Assembly: GCA_004431415.1 (NCBI GenBank)
Contig: QPMI01000599.1
Span: 62,001 to 126,000, forward strand
Source: Cyanophora paradoxa
Lineage: Eukaryota > Glaucocystophyceae > Cyanophorales > Cyanophoraceae
Length of the DNA: 64,000 nucleotides
Reading direction: 5' to 3'
Positions 47,070 through 59,372 of the stretch are shown in pieces. Below the pieces are notes generated by a model. The model searched no databases, was not told where the DNA came from, and worked only from the letters and a program-made list of their open reading frames with translations. Numbering within the stretch: the stretch's first letter is position 1; the number at the start of each line of letters is the position of its first letter. The position numbers and the translations under genes are program-made.

Positions 47070-47740
47070 CAGATGACGTTTCCAGATGAGTGGGGCATCG
47101 CAGCAGGCCGCTTGCGCTTAGCAGCGTACAGGGAGCTACTTGGGATGCTTGGTGCGCTGGATCGGTCCCCGCGAGCTCTCGTTGCGCTCTCAGGTGCGCC
47201 GACCTCGGGAGAAGTCACTCATCCGGGCCCAGGTTCCGCGCAGCTCCCAGCTCTACATCACAGGAAGCTTACGCCGATGTAAGAACGCCATTCGCATGCT
47301 TTCAACCCGACCCGACGCTATTCCGCGCAGGCTGGCAAGCGGCGTGCGGATTGCTTGCACCTTCGAGAGCGACCGGCGGCAGCGCGCACGCGAAACACTC
47401 TGCAACATCTCTCCGGTCGGTCCTGTTGCAGGTGAGCCGCGCCCGTGGCCGCGCCGCGCCCGAGCGCCAACCCCCTCCGCAGTTTCATGGTCGCGCGCCC
47501 GCACACGTGCGCCCCCGCCCAATCGCTGCGCATTGCCGTGATCTTCGCTTCAGATGCTCGCGAAACGGCCGCGCGGGAGCGGGTCCTCCGCCGCTCCGCC
47601 GCTCCGAACGCGACCTCCACGTCGCCGAGCTCGCCCAGGTCCGCGGGCCCGGCGCGGGGTCCTTAGGGAGGGGAGAGTCCCCGGGAATCGCTACCGCGGG
47701 CCCGCTCTCTTTCCTCGCGCACTAGTCTGCATCTAATCCC
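47070..47740 (+). other. Open, possibly exonic segments inside the CACTA element
   Basis: Frames such as the one containing SSQLYITGSLRRCKNAIRML (about 47240-47310) and a preceding DEWGIAAGRLRLAAYREL (about 47085-47140) look more protein-like than their surroundings and are bounded by candidate acceptors (CTCTCAG at about 47190) and donors (GTGAGCC at about 47432). They could be captured host exons. No domain is recognised and no complete gene can be built. Confidence 0.3.
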
Positions 47741-48268
47741 GAGTTCTGCTTGTCCAGATTTCAAAGGAGCTGTCCAAGCGAAGCTACAGCGAATCTCCGC
47801 GCTCCGTGGTGCGCGCTCGCCGGCCCACGGCGCCGCTCTTAAGCTTTATGCATAATCTAATATAAACTGAGTCTTCAATGCGCACTCTCAGGGATCGATC
47901 TGGCGCGTAGAGGACGGGATCGCACTCTCCCGCATTTCAGGCCCTGAGGGGGACGGGACGCCTTCGTGGCCATGGAGAACGGCCTCCTCACCCTTCTTAC
48001 GTAGCTTGTTTAAATATCAAGAGCTTGTTTTCATGATCATGAGCTCGAGGGGCGCTCGAGGGGAGCTTAGGGGGGGGAGGCCGGGGCGGCGGGGCCGGGC
48101 GCCGCGGCGGGCTCGACCTAAAAGGCTAAAAGGGCCTCTAGGGGGTCTAAGGGCTATAGGTCTATAAGGCTATAGGGCTCAGCTATCAGCTATAGGCGGC
48201 GCAAGCCCCGATCTAACTCCGATCTAATTGCAATACGATCCGTATTAGATCGCCGGGCCGACTGAACT

Positions 48269-48334
48269 GTGATCTAATATATTAGGTCGCAATTAGATCG
48301 TAATTAGATCAGTTCGGACCCCTTTTTACTAGTG
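48269..48334 (-). repeat. Right terminal inverted repeat of CACTA element
   Basis: Inverted copy of 45059-45124, ending ...CTTTTTACTAGTG, then GTT duplication at 48335-48337. Confidence 0.85.
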
Positions 48335-48390
48335 GTTATCCGCATGTTCAACAGAATTTCGCGCCTGGATCGCTGGGCGCCCCCGCTGGA

Positions 48391-51300
48391 ATGGCGTCTG
48401 GAGACGACGAACAAGGTGCTTGGAGCATCATGGCATCTGGGCCGCTGGTGGGCGCTCGCTATAGCTGCGCGCGAGCGCTCGTATACGTAGCCATCGAGCG
48501 CTCGTATTGGGCCACTGGTGGGCGCTCGTAGCCAGGCCGCTTTAGGGTTGCAATTTGAAGGCTTGAGGGCTTCGGGCTTTCTCTGACATCGATTTCGCGC
48601 CCAGGCTACGCGTCGCCGATCGGCTCGCCAATCCACGGGGATTTGAAAGACGACGAGTACGAAGACGACTGGGATGAACACGAATCGAAGCTGGACGACT
48701 TTCAGACAACTTTCGCGCCCCCGCCAATCATCCCGAACGAGGGCTCGCGATCGGACGATTTTGGCGAAATCGCGAGCGCTCAGCCGCACAGCGTCGACAG
48801 CGGTGCGTACGTCAACGTCGACGTTAACGAGCTCGAGCTTGAGACCGACCGCGACGCGGTGGCGCCGGCGCCGGAGCGCAAAATCGATTCAGATGCAGCC
48901 CATATGCATGGGGCTTCGAATTTCGAAGTGACAGGCAGCAGAGAAGGCGCAGGCGTCGGCCTCAACAAGCCGGCGCAAGATAGTTTTGCGGGTTCAGCGG
49001 ATGCACGTGGTGCAGACGGCTTGATTCCAGCTGCAGTGCCGCTCGCGCCTGCAGCGCTGTGCGAGCCGGCTCAGACGGCGGGCGATCAGTCAGCGACGCT
49101 CCTGAGCCTCGCGCGGCGCCTCGCGGATCCGTTCGGCCGCCTGGCGATCGCCTCCTTGCAGCAGCAGTTCGTCGCCTGGCACAGGGTTCGCGCTGCTCGC
49201 CTTTGAACGTCGTGATCTCGAGCTCGCTTCCCCGGCTTCCATATATCTACAGCTGCCTTTGATGTTTGGATCGCAGGCTGTCTCGTGCGCGCCTGCGTCG
49301 TCAAAGGACGAGGAGCACACAGTCGAGTCGGTGCTTTCGAGGCTCGGGGTACACGAGGTTTGCTTCATTTGCTTTATTTGACCGTACCCCCCATTTCCGT
49401 CCCCACCGGTACCCTCTCGCTAACCCGGCCCCGGCGCCGGCATACGGATGCAGGCGAGCAGCGGCTCCGGGAACAAGGTGCCCGTCCCCAATTTTCTCAC
49501 TGAGGCCCCGCCGACTGACCGTGCGCCGGGCCGGGGCTGGGCAGGCGGTGCTGCGGCTGCTCGCGGGGCACGCCCGCCCCGTCGCCGGCCACGGCGACTC
49601 CCTCCTCGAGCTCCTCCCGCCCGCCCCGGCCCCCGCCCCCGCCCCGCCGCCCCCCGCCGCGCCCTCTTCTTATTTGGAGTCGGCAACGCCGTCAGCTGCA
49701 GCGCTAGCGCGATCGACGTCAACAGCTGCTATTCGCACATCACCAGCAGTCCCGCTGCAGCTTGCTGCAGCCACCGTTCCTATCCCCCCTCGTACTCCGA
49801 AGGGGGCCCATAGCCACGCCCACCGGCCCGAGGAACCATTCGACAGCGCATCGATATCTGGACGCACCGACACTGGAATTCGCGTCCATTATCGCGAACG
49901 TGAGGCGCCGGAGCAGACGTCGACTGAGCCTGCAGCGATTCAGGCCACTGCGCTCCCCTCGTTCGCTGAGGTCGACGTCATTCGCTCGCATTCTCGCGCG
50001 GCGCTACTTAATCAATTGGAATAGAACCGGCCGCCAGGCTGCTCATGATGATGACGTGGGTGGCAGGGGAGGGCGGAGCTCCAGCGGGCGCCGAGGAACC
50101 TCAGGGAGCTCCGCAAGGCGACAATTGCAATCATCCGGGCTTGTACGGGTCTCAACGCGATGCCTCAAGGGATATGGCACTGCAATTTCCAGCGATGGTA
50201 TCGGGTGCGTCTCGCTAGACTAAATGGTTGATTTCAATTGCCGTCTCCGATCGTGAGTACGCATCGCAGAGCGTGAATACTGGAAACGCGAAAATGCATC
50301 CCAGCTACGGCCTCCATGACCTCGTCTGGGAGCTTTGCGGGCGATCGGTGCGAGAATTGTTCGCGTTCACGATCGCGAGTTCGCGATCGCGAAATTTAGA
50401 TCGATGGAATTGATCTGAATCGTCCGTAACCTTTTCGAAAGGGACCGAAGCTGTCTCTCGATGAAGCAATTACGAGACTTCTCGGACCGTACATCTACAT
50501 CGAGGGATCTACGCGAAACCGTTTCACTCTTCGCGCGCCTCCCGAGGGCGTTCTCCTCGCTCGAAGCACAACGGAGGAGACACCTTCGATCCCAAGGACT
50601 CTGGCGGAGCTGCGAATTGCACTCCTCGATATTCAACGGTTGCTACACGGCATCACGGTGCCTTTGATGATTTCACAATCGCATCGCAAATCGTTGATTC
50701 TCACGCGCGCATGCGCGATCGCACCGGACGCGCTTGAATTCGAAGGAGAACGTTGGGCCCGGAGTCCTCCTGCGCGAGCTCGTGGCGCGGCTGAATTTCA
50801 CTACTAGTCTGGATTCGGAGCGCGCCGCACAGCACGAGCCGACTTCGAACGCGCACTCCGCCGACGCCGACGCCGCCCGCTTCCTGTCTCTGTACAGGCG
50901 CCTTCCGGGAAGCCGCCCCGTGCGCAACTGCTCGAGCTCGAGATCCCCCACGGCGTCCGGACCTCGAAACCTCTAGACCGTTGACTTCGACGCCGCATCG
51001 CAGGCGGTCAGCGCAGAGGAGGCTCTCGTAAAGCTGCTTCCGCGCGGGCGGCGGATTTTGCAGCCCTCTCCGATGGACGCCGACTGGCAGAATCTCGTAA
51101 GCGAGATTCAGAGTGCCCCCGAGTCGGTCGCGGACTTGACGGTACGTCGAGAAACGTGATCATGAAGTTCAGCGACATTTAAATTTACGACTCTAAAGCC
51201 CTGTTTTGCTTTCCGAAGGCCGCTGCACGAGCGGCGGCTCGGATTGTAGCGGGGCGCGCCGTGCTGGACAGATCGGCGTCGACGGTCTTCACAAGTGTCG

Positions 51301-54300
51301 CAGTGAACGATCGCCTCGGCGAACTGCGCTCCAAGACCCTCGCGTGCTTTCTTAGCTGGCACGAGGTCCGTCTCATTTTCCGTTAATTCGTGACCCGTAT
51401 ATACGTATTTTTCCTGCGAAAGTATACTTTCCCTTTAATTTTTCAGATCGTCTCTGCTGTTGAAGGGGACTCGAGCGCGTTGGCTTCCGTTCACAATAAG
51501 CTAGTTGGGCGTTCAGTGCGCCCTCCCGCCAATTTATTCCGACCTTCTGAACTGTTCCTGTTCATTTGATCGGCGATGCAGGCGAGCGACGCCAACGTTT
51601 TGGAGGAGTCTGGGGCGGAAGCGATCCTTGTGAAGGCTACGCAGGACCTCGCCGTGCCGAAGGCACCTCATGATCACGCGACCGTACGCGTCAGATAGAA
51701 GCCCATTGCAATGTGCTCTCGAGCTCGGATCTAATCTCACAAAGGTTGAATCTCTCGAGGGTAGCCCCGGACCGCGGCCGCGGGTGCCAGTTAACGTTGG
51801 CACCATTGCTCGCGTTGGCAAGCTTAAGCCGACGGCACCGGTGCAAGTGCGTCGTGCAAAGTGGATATCTCGAATTAATAATAATATTAATGTTATAATT
51901 GTAATCTCGGATGTTCTAGCTTGCAATTAACATTGCGTGCGGGGCTGATGCAACCGTTGTCGCAGGCCGGGCCTCGTCCAAATCGAACCGCGCCGAATTC
52001 GAACAGCGCGGACGTCGCGATCGCGATCGAGGTCGAGTCGGCCGCCGACGAGCTAGTCTGCCGGATCGCGCAAGCCCCAGGGACTGTGGAAGAGCTTCTC
52101 GTGCGCCATGCGCGCATGCCTTGTTTGCGATTCCGTCCATTGTTCACACCTTCGAATCTGCCCATGGCAGAGCGCAATACGTGCGTCAGTCCAGGTCACG
52201 GTGAAGAAATTGACAGGCGGCGGAGCCTTGAACGGGCTTCCTGACGAAGCGGAGCGTCGCAATTGCAAAGTGCTGCAGCGCTCTGCATACAAGTGCTTCG
52301 CCGTTTGGCACACGGTAGTGAAACTATGAATACGTATACCGTCATTAACGCTCGCAACGTGATCATAAATATTAATTCGAAGACTGTGCGTTTCTCGCGG
52401 CAGCGCGTCTCGGGAACGTCGCGGGGCGCTGAGGATGTCTACTTGCGCTTGACAGGAGAGCAGGTACGCCTACATATACCGCACTGGTACCGCCACCTGT
52501 CTCTCTCCTAGGGCCTCATTCCCACAGCAGAAGAGTGCTACGCAACTGTGGAAAGACTCTGCGTCTTTCAAACTCCTGGAGAGGGCCGCGCTGTGTACGG
52601 ATATATATATGAAATCAAAGCCTCGAGCGACGGCTGCGCCGCGGCCGGCGAAGGAGAGGGCAAAGGCAGCGTCGTCAGCGTCAACATCGGTCCATGTTGC
52701 CGAAAACAGCAGCCTCCTGGGAGCTCCTCCTGATCTCCAGCCGCACGCACAGCCTCTGCCTAGGCCTGCAGCTTCATGCGGACAGCAGGACGCTCAATCG
52801 CAACCGCCCAGCGCCTCCACTTGCAATCCATGGCCAGCCGCAGCCGATCGCGACGATCGCGAGAGGCCTGGGGCTCCAACCAATAACGGCACTCCGAGTT
52901 CCTGCAGCTGGACGCCGGCCGTCAACGTTGTGCCCTCAAGCATCAGTCCGGCCCTCATCGCTCCCAGCTGTTTCCCCCCACCCGCGGCCCCTTTACAACC
53001 CATGTCCATGTACAGCACCAATGGACCTCCAAGCCACGGGCCGTGGGCGCCGGTGCCGTTTGGCCTCATCCCGTCCCCGTTCGCCCACGCGTACGGCGCC
53101 GGCGGCCTCAATCCAGCCGCAGCATCCCATTTCCATCCACCCCAAAGGCCTCCTGCTTTTCATCCCTTCCAGCACGCGTATGGCCATCCTGGCCCCGCGT
53201 ACGTGCCGTGGGCGCCTGCCCCAGTGCCGTTCGGTCTCGTGCAGCCCCCGAACGTGCCTCTCCCTCTTCCACCGCCACCGCCGCCACCGCCGCCACCGCC
53301 GCCACCGCCGCCTCCACCGCCTCCATCCGCAATCGGCCCTCCGCTACCGCTTTTACAACCCTCCAGCTTCGTCCCTGCTCCTCCGGAGGCGCCAGCACCT
53401 CCCTGTACATACAACGCCATGGCCATGGCCAGCGATATCGAGGACGTCAACATGCATATGGAGGGCGAGGACCAGGAGGAGCCGAAGCTGTCGGAAGAGC
53501 TCGAGCCGCTCGAGGTTAGCCGACCTTACTGCGCCTAGATCTGATTCCATCCGCTTCGAATTCTCCAGATTCACATGATTAAAATATTTGATCGGATCTC
53601 GCAGTCCGCGCCGACATCGCGGCCCTCTCAAAACTGTGATGTAACTCGAAAAGTGGAACGCATGCACGTGCGCGTGGACGATAAAGAAGTTGAGTTGAGC
53701 GCGGAAGAGCTGGCTCGAACGATTCGCCGGACGCCGGCCACTGCGGACGAGCTTCAGGTGCGCTATACCACCGACCACACCGAATTCCTGGTTATCCCTC
53801 TCAGTTAATCAACCCCAAACAGACCGCATTACGCGCGTGTGCTCGTACCGCAGTCGAGCGTTTGAAGCACAGTGAGACTTTTATTTCAAGTGAAACTACG
53901 AAGAATCGCCGCAATGCTCTGCGATACTTCTTAGTTTCGTGTTTCGTGCGCTGGCACAGGGTAAGAATAACGACCAGCTCCCACGTTAAAAACTTTATAC
54001 GCACTTGCAATTGCAATTGATCGTAATGATCATGATCAGCTGGTCTCTGGCATGGGCACGCGTACGGGCACTGGCGAGGGCGTTCCTGTCATCCGCCCAG
54101 AGGCTAGTTATCTGAGCTTGACTGGCATCAAGGTCTGCGCTATTGTATTGTGATCGAGATTATTCTGCAGCATTGATTTACCACCGCCTTCGCAGAAAAA
54201 CACCACTCAGCTTCTGAAGGAAATGGGATGCTTGCAAATCTTGGACAAAGCCCTCGCGTTTCGGCGGCCGCCGCGTATGTTTGCGACGTCGACGCCTGTC

Positions 54301-56319
54301 GGCGGTCTAAATCTTGAGGTAGGACCGGCGTACGCGTCGCCCTTCCGACGCAGCGACGTCGACGAAAGCCCGTCGACCACAACAAGCTCATCAAGCCGAA
54401 TCGTAAATCCGTCCACGACTGTCGTCAAGCCCTCCCCTGCCCTCTCCAATGCAACAACCCGCCAAGCCCATGCTATTAATCATGACTCCATCGGTACGTA
54501 CACCGTACTGCATTTGAATTTGAAGCTCGCAATGCGCACAATTCGAATTCTAATGCTCTTGAACTCGCAGCCAAGTGCAGCGCTGGCGAACTGCCGTGTC
54601 TCCCCCACTCCGGTGGCGCGGCGATCGCGGCTTCTGCGGCGGCGGCGGTCGCTCCGCAGAGCTCGCGTGGGAGCGCGACGTCGGCGTCGACGTCGACCGC
54701 GACTGCGGCGTCCGGATCGCCCGGGTCCGATGCGCCGGCAGCGGGCGCCCGGGCCTGCGAGCCGCGACCGCCACCTCCGGTCTGCCGCCATCTCCAGTGG
54801 CGTCGCAAGAGCGGCGCAAGCTCGCGGTCTGACTCGGCATGTCCCCGGCAGACGGAGCTCGAGGCCGATACCGATGTCGAAACGGGCGCTGGCGTTCTGG
54901 CGCGCAAGATTTCGCGCGCGCCAGCCACCGTCGAGGAGCTCCAGGCGCGCCCATTTCGACGCACATTTAGTTCACGTCATCAAGCGCGCGCGCCGACGTC
55001 GACTGGCTAACGTCTCCTTCTGGGGCCGCGGCAGAGCGCGATCAAGGCGTCCATGCTGGTCACGGTCGACCAGATGCAGCGCGGGGGGGCCCTGGACGCC
55101 CTCCCCACTGAGACGGAGCGGCGCAAGGCGCTCTACCGCCACGCCTACGAGCTCTTCGCCATCTGGCACGAGGTGAATCATTTTACGCGCAGATTTAGAG
55201 CTTCAAGGCTTCAATAAAAAATTTCCAATCAGCAGCAAACGACATTCATCGATATCCTCTTTTAATTTATATTCACGGGAGAACGACAAAGAATCGAAAA
55301 CTAAACATTATATTCCCGTCCTCTCACGTCCTCGCGATCGCGTCTTTGAATTTGCGGCAGCGCGTCTCGGGAACGTACGCCCCGTGGGGCGCGGAGAGCG
55401 GGCCCGATGTCGTCCACCTCCGCTTGACGGGCGTTCAGGTACGTGTGCGGCACGAATAGAAGTTGATGAAGCATTGGGCGTTCATGTTGTTTCGGGGGAA
55501 ACATGGCACTGCGGCAGCATTCATACAAACCTCTGAATAAAATCACGACAGCTGAATAATTATAAATTATCACACACGCACAGATCGCAAGCTTATGAAT
55601 TACGTCAACGTCAACGTAGCGCCCTGACGCCCGCGACAGAAGAGCGCGTCGCTCCTGTGGAAGGAGTCGGGCTGCTTCCGCATGTTCGAGAAGACGTTCA
55701 AGCGCCGGCCTCAAGGGCCACGTGCCCCCCCGGCGGCCCAGCAGCTGGCGGAGCTGAGCTCAGGCGGCGCCGCCACAAACTCGAACTCGAGTCTCAAGCG
55801 CAAGCGCGGCGCCAACGACGTCGACGGGTGCGGTGGCTGAGGGGCAGGACCAAGCTTAAGGCGTCCGTTGACTTTCGAATCCCTCGCAGCGAAAATCGGC
55901 ACCGCAACGATCGCGATCGCGAGCAGCAGGAGCCTGCCGGTCGCGACGGCCCCCCATCTGCTTCCTCTCTTGCCTTCGGTGATCCTTCGACCAACTCGCG
56001 ATCGGCGCGCGATGATGAGCCATCGCGATCGGACGATCAGCCATCCCTCTGCACGCGCGGGGACGATCGCGACGCTGGGTCCGAGCTTGAAGAGTGCATG
56101 TGGCCCGAGCTCATCGCCCCCGCTCTGCCCTTCCCGCCCTCCCTGCGGCCCCCGGCGCCCGCGGCCGCCCAGCCGCAGGACGCCCCGGCGGCCCCGGCGG
56201 CCCCGACCGCGGCGCCGCTGGGACCGGGCCCCGCGCTGGGGGACCTCCTCCAGCTCCTCCAGGCCGTCCAGTCCTTCACCCGCCCCGGATCCGGCGCCGG
56301 CGCTGGCCACGCGCCCTAG
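48391..56319 (+). CDS. Large protein of repeated exon sets, family unknown
   Basis: Start ATG 48391: exon 1 (48391-48415, MASGDDEQ) joins at 48605 to GYASPIGSPIHGD and an acidic exon ending QQQFVAWHR (to about 49192). The body then repeats a set of four exons. Type a ends in a PATVEELQ-like motif (51140 PESVADLT; 52090 PGTVEELL; 53757 PATADELQ; 54945 PATVEELQ). Type b ends in WHE/WHR/WHT (51364, 52315, 53957, 55171). Type c ends LTGxQ (52462, 54133, 55438). Type d starts KSATQLWKDSxxF-like (51580, 52535, 54198, 55640) and runs into a variable tail, Pro-rich in one copy. The last tail holds LKRKRG, a possible nuclear signal, and splices in phase (55840-ish to about 55907) into the final exon, stop 56317. 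No known domain is recognised. Segments at 49510-50660 are less certain. A tandem gene array instead of one gene is possible, but the exon after 53516 joins in phase without a stop. Confidence 0.65.
53271..53322 (+). repeat. CCGCCACCG microsatellite coding for poly-Pro
   Basis: About 50 bp of CCGCCACCG units inside the longest type-d tail exon, coding an uninterrupted run of more than 15 prolines. Likely length-variable. Confidence 0.8.
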
Positions 56320-56474
56320 CCGCGCGCAGTCGCTCAGGCCGACGTCGACGTTTCAATTGCACGTTCACAGGCGGTTGCACATTAGGCGTTCGCAGTCGTA
56401 TAAACATTGTACAAAGAGCATCAATACAGAATTCGAACAGCCTACACACAGATTGCCTTCGCCTCGACAAGCGC

Positions 56475-59087
56475 GCTAGCCGGAAGCTGACGGGTCCGCG
56501 GGGAGGGCGCCGGGGTCGAAGGCGGCGTGGCTGAGGAATTTGTAGGGCCGGAAGAGGGGCGGGAAGAGCCCGTCCCGCACCTGCGCGCCCCCCGGCGTTG
56601 GCGGGGCGGGGGGGCACGAAGCTGCGCAGTGCGAACGCAGGGGGCACCGCGACGACGAGGGGGTTCCCTATCTGGATGAGCTGCCCGATCGCCCGGCTCT
56701 GCGGCGGGGGCGGGGCGGGGCGGGGTGCCCGGTGGGGGGTACGTCGAGAAGGGCGGGGGGTGCGGCTGCACCTTTGCCCCGACGACGGCCGCCCGAGGCC
56801 TCCGCCGCGCCTCCAGGCGATCGAACTTAGAGGGGCACTGCTGGGGGTGTGGGGAAGAGGGGAGGGAACGGGGGTACCTCGTACTCCGCGAGGGCCTCTT
56901 CTCCGCTGGTCGCGCCGGCGACGCACTGCACAGACGGTCAGCACGGGGTACACGTACAGCAACGGTCGGGAACGGGGGTACAGCACCTGAGCTAGCACGA
57001 CGGCGTCCTCGAGCCCCAGCGCGCCTCCCTGGCCTGCACCGTACCCCCGCCTCAGAGAACACGGAACGGCCACCGGTCGGAGTCGAACTCGAACGGGGCG
57101 GACCGAGCTCGGGGGTGATGGGGTGCGCGCAGTCGCCGACGAGCCCGACGGGCCCGTCGCGCCACCGGAGGGCCGGCGCCCGGTCGTACACGCTGCCCCG
57201 CCGCCGGCCGTCAGCGCCGGGCCGCGATCCAGACGGCGCCTGGCGGGCGGGGGCGGGGGGCGCACTCAACGGAGACGACGGAGGCGGGGTCCGTGCGGCG
57301 GATTGCCTCCGGGAGGGAGCACGGGAAGGACGCGTAATCCCGCCCCAGGTCCACCGCCCCCGCGCTCCCTGCCGCCCCCCGAGTCAGAGGTTCCGACACG
57401 AAGAGATGGCCCCGCTAGGCCAGCCGGCGAGGCGTTCAGGCGCGGACAGCCGCCGGCCTCGGCCTCGGGCCTCTCTCAGCTTCGAGGGGGCGCGCGGCGC
57501 ACCTTGGGGGGCGTTGGCGGTGACGAACCAGAAGACCTGCACGAACGCCCGCATCAGCGCGAAGGAGGACCGATCCGGTATGGTGCCACGAATTCGACAA
57601 GACCTTATTGTCGGAGAGGGGGGCCAGGCCGGCCTTGCGGCCCCGCCCCCAGACCTGCTTAACACCCTCGAAGGGCAGGCCTGGAGAGAGGGAAAGAGGG
57701 GAAGCGGCGTGAGAATCCGACGAGCGAACAGGGGCATCGACGAGCGATGCCGAACCCTCCGTGCCGAAGTCCGCGATGCCGAGGCGGACGGTGTACCCCG
57801 CGTAGCGAAGCGCGGGGTCGTCGGGGGCGGTACCCCCCGGGCCCGTTGCCGTCCATAGGGCGTTCAGGGCGGAATCCAGCGGGCCCTAGGGGGAAGGTTG
57901 ACGGGGCGGGGGAAGGGGAAGGGGGTACAGGACGCACGGCGGTGGAGGAGACGAGCTGTCTCCGTACAGCGGAGCGGGCACCGTCCGCCGCGAGCAAGAG
58001 GTCCTGCGAAAAATTCAGAGTCAGAAGTGGGGTACGCGCCCAAGAGCCGGGGAAGGGTACCGCCTCCGCCTCCGTACCGTCGTCGAAGCGGGCGACCGCC
58101 CGTCCCCCTGGGGCGATGCGTCATGGGGGTACGAGCGGGCCAGGAGGGGTACCGCGATCTCGCACCTCTGACGCTGTACCCCACGCAACGCCTTCCGAAT
58201 ACGATGTCCCCCTCCCCCGGCCCCCACTCTTCCATCAGGGCCTCCACGAGATCCCTGTACCCCCGCGCCAACGTGAGTGGGGAAGGCGGGACTAGGGGTA
58301 CAGGTCGGAATCGCCCACCCGCGCAGGACGTAGCGGAACTGAGCGTTGGGGGAAGGGGCGGAGGGGTACGCGGGTCAGAGGCGAGCAGCTCTCGAGTCTC
58401 GAGCGTGGGGTAGAAGGCGCGGCTCGCCTCGTGGGGGGCCCCGTACAGGCTGTCGAAGTCGAATCCGATGAGGCGCCGCCCGCTCTGCGAGTAGATCTCG
58501 ATGCTGTTCGACTGCGGGGTACGCGAGCGTAGTCAGCCGAGGACAAGTCGTCTCGGAGATGAGGGGGGCGGGGCGGCGCGCCCTCGTGTAGCGCGGGCGG
58601 AGCCGGTCCCCGACGCGCAGCTGGTCCAGCGCGCGGAAGGCGTTCGTCCTGCGCCGGTCAGCCGCCGCCCGCGTTCGTGCGCGCGGCCGCGCAGGCTTCC
58701 GCTCACCACATGCCTGCGCGCGCGCGCGCGCCGCGTCACTCGAGGATGCGTGTGCCGGCGGGAGAACGAGAGCAGGGTGGCACGCGCACCGATGGCGGTC
58801 CCGTTCGTGCTCACCCGCTCGCCCATCTCGTAGACGCGCGCCCTTACACCGACGCGCTTGAGCGCGACGGCGCACGCGAGGCCGGCGATGCCGGCGCCGA
58901 CTACGATCGCTTCCTTCGGGCGGCCGGCGGCGGCCGAGGAGGCGACGACCGGCGTCAACGCACGGCAAGCGCTTCCAGAGCGCGCTGCCCGCCGCCGCCG
59001 GGGCGCCGCGCGTAGCTTGCTGGTGCCATGAGGCGCGTGCGCGTGCACGGGGCCGCCGAGGAACCGCGTCCGCAGCTGGGGCGGCAT
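56475..59087 (-). CDS. FAD-dependent monooxygenase (UbiH/CTF2A-like)
   Basis: Group A flavoprotein hydroxylase. Start ATG 59087 (MPPQLRTRFL...), stop 56477-56475, many short exons. The first 58 residues are Arg/Ala/Ser-rich without acidic residues, a plausible plastid or mitochondrial transit peptide. The FAD dinucleotide motif GAGIAG lies at about residue 64-69 (58879-58910), followed by a VYE acidic strand end. TNAFRALDQLRVGDRLRP (58640-58590) matches the TNAWRALDALGVGD region of plant MO1/CTF2-type enzymes. The DG motif is LLAADGARSAVRRQ (57995-57950). The second FAD motif is VGLVGDCAHPITPELGQGG (about 57150-57045), then ALGLEDAVVLAQVL. The C-terminal exon (RDGLFPPLFRPYKFLSHAAFD) covers 56590-56480. 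The substrate is unknown; zeaxanthin epoxidase and ubiquinone hydroxylases share the fold, but the TNAW-like motif favours the plant MO1 group. Confidence 0.85.
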
Positions 59088-59372
59088 ACAAGACCGTTCA
59101 GCACACAATCCCGCCTCTCTAGAGTCAACAACACGTGCACCGGAGCAGCCGGCGCCGAGAACGCCGAGCGCGCCCTGTCCGCCGCAGCGCGCGAGGAAAC
59201 CTGTGTAAGCGTGTGTCCGATAAGCTAGCTATAGGAATCAGACGGATAAACCGCGGCCCGGCCGCCAACGCACGGGGCTCGGCTGGCCGGCCATCAACGC
59301 GCTTTGCGTGTGCCCTCCTTGGGATCCGAACCACGGTCTCTGGGGTAGTCGGTCGCGCAAAACCGCCGCAGA
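59088..59372. promoter_or_regulatory. Divergent intergenic region (FAD monooxygenase/synaptojanin)
   Basis: 285 bp between two divergent start codons. Mostly GC-rich with a less GC-rich patch GTGTGTCCGATAAGCTAGCTATAGG near 59210-59236. No TATA box can be assigned with confidence. Confidence 0.4.

Larger units (their letters stand above)
45059..48334. mobile_element. CACTA (EnSpm/CMC)-type DNA transposon, non-autonomous, 3.28 kb
   Basis: Terminal inverted repeats of about 66 bp begin CACTAGTAAAAAGGGG on the left (45059-45124) and are mirrored at 48269-48334 with about three mismatches. The CACTA start and the 3-bp GTT duplication identify the superfamily. Next to the ends are AT-rich subterminal repeats of GATCTAATTG/GACCTAATTG type in both orientations (45080-45215; 48200-48300), the expected transposase-binding arrangement. 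No transposase (DDE) is recognisable. The cargo is a 143-bp tandem array (45428-46520) and a region at 47070-47740 with spliced-looking open frames. Its right end is 57 bp upstream of the start codon of the downstream gene. Confidence 0.85.
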
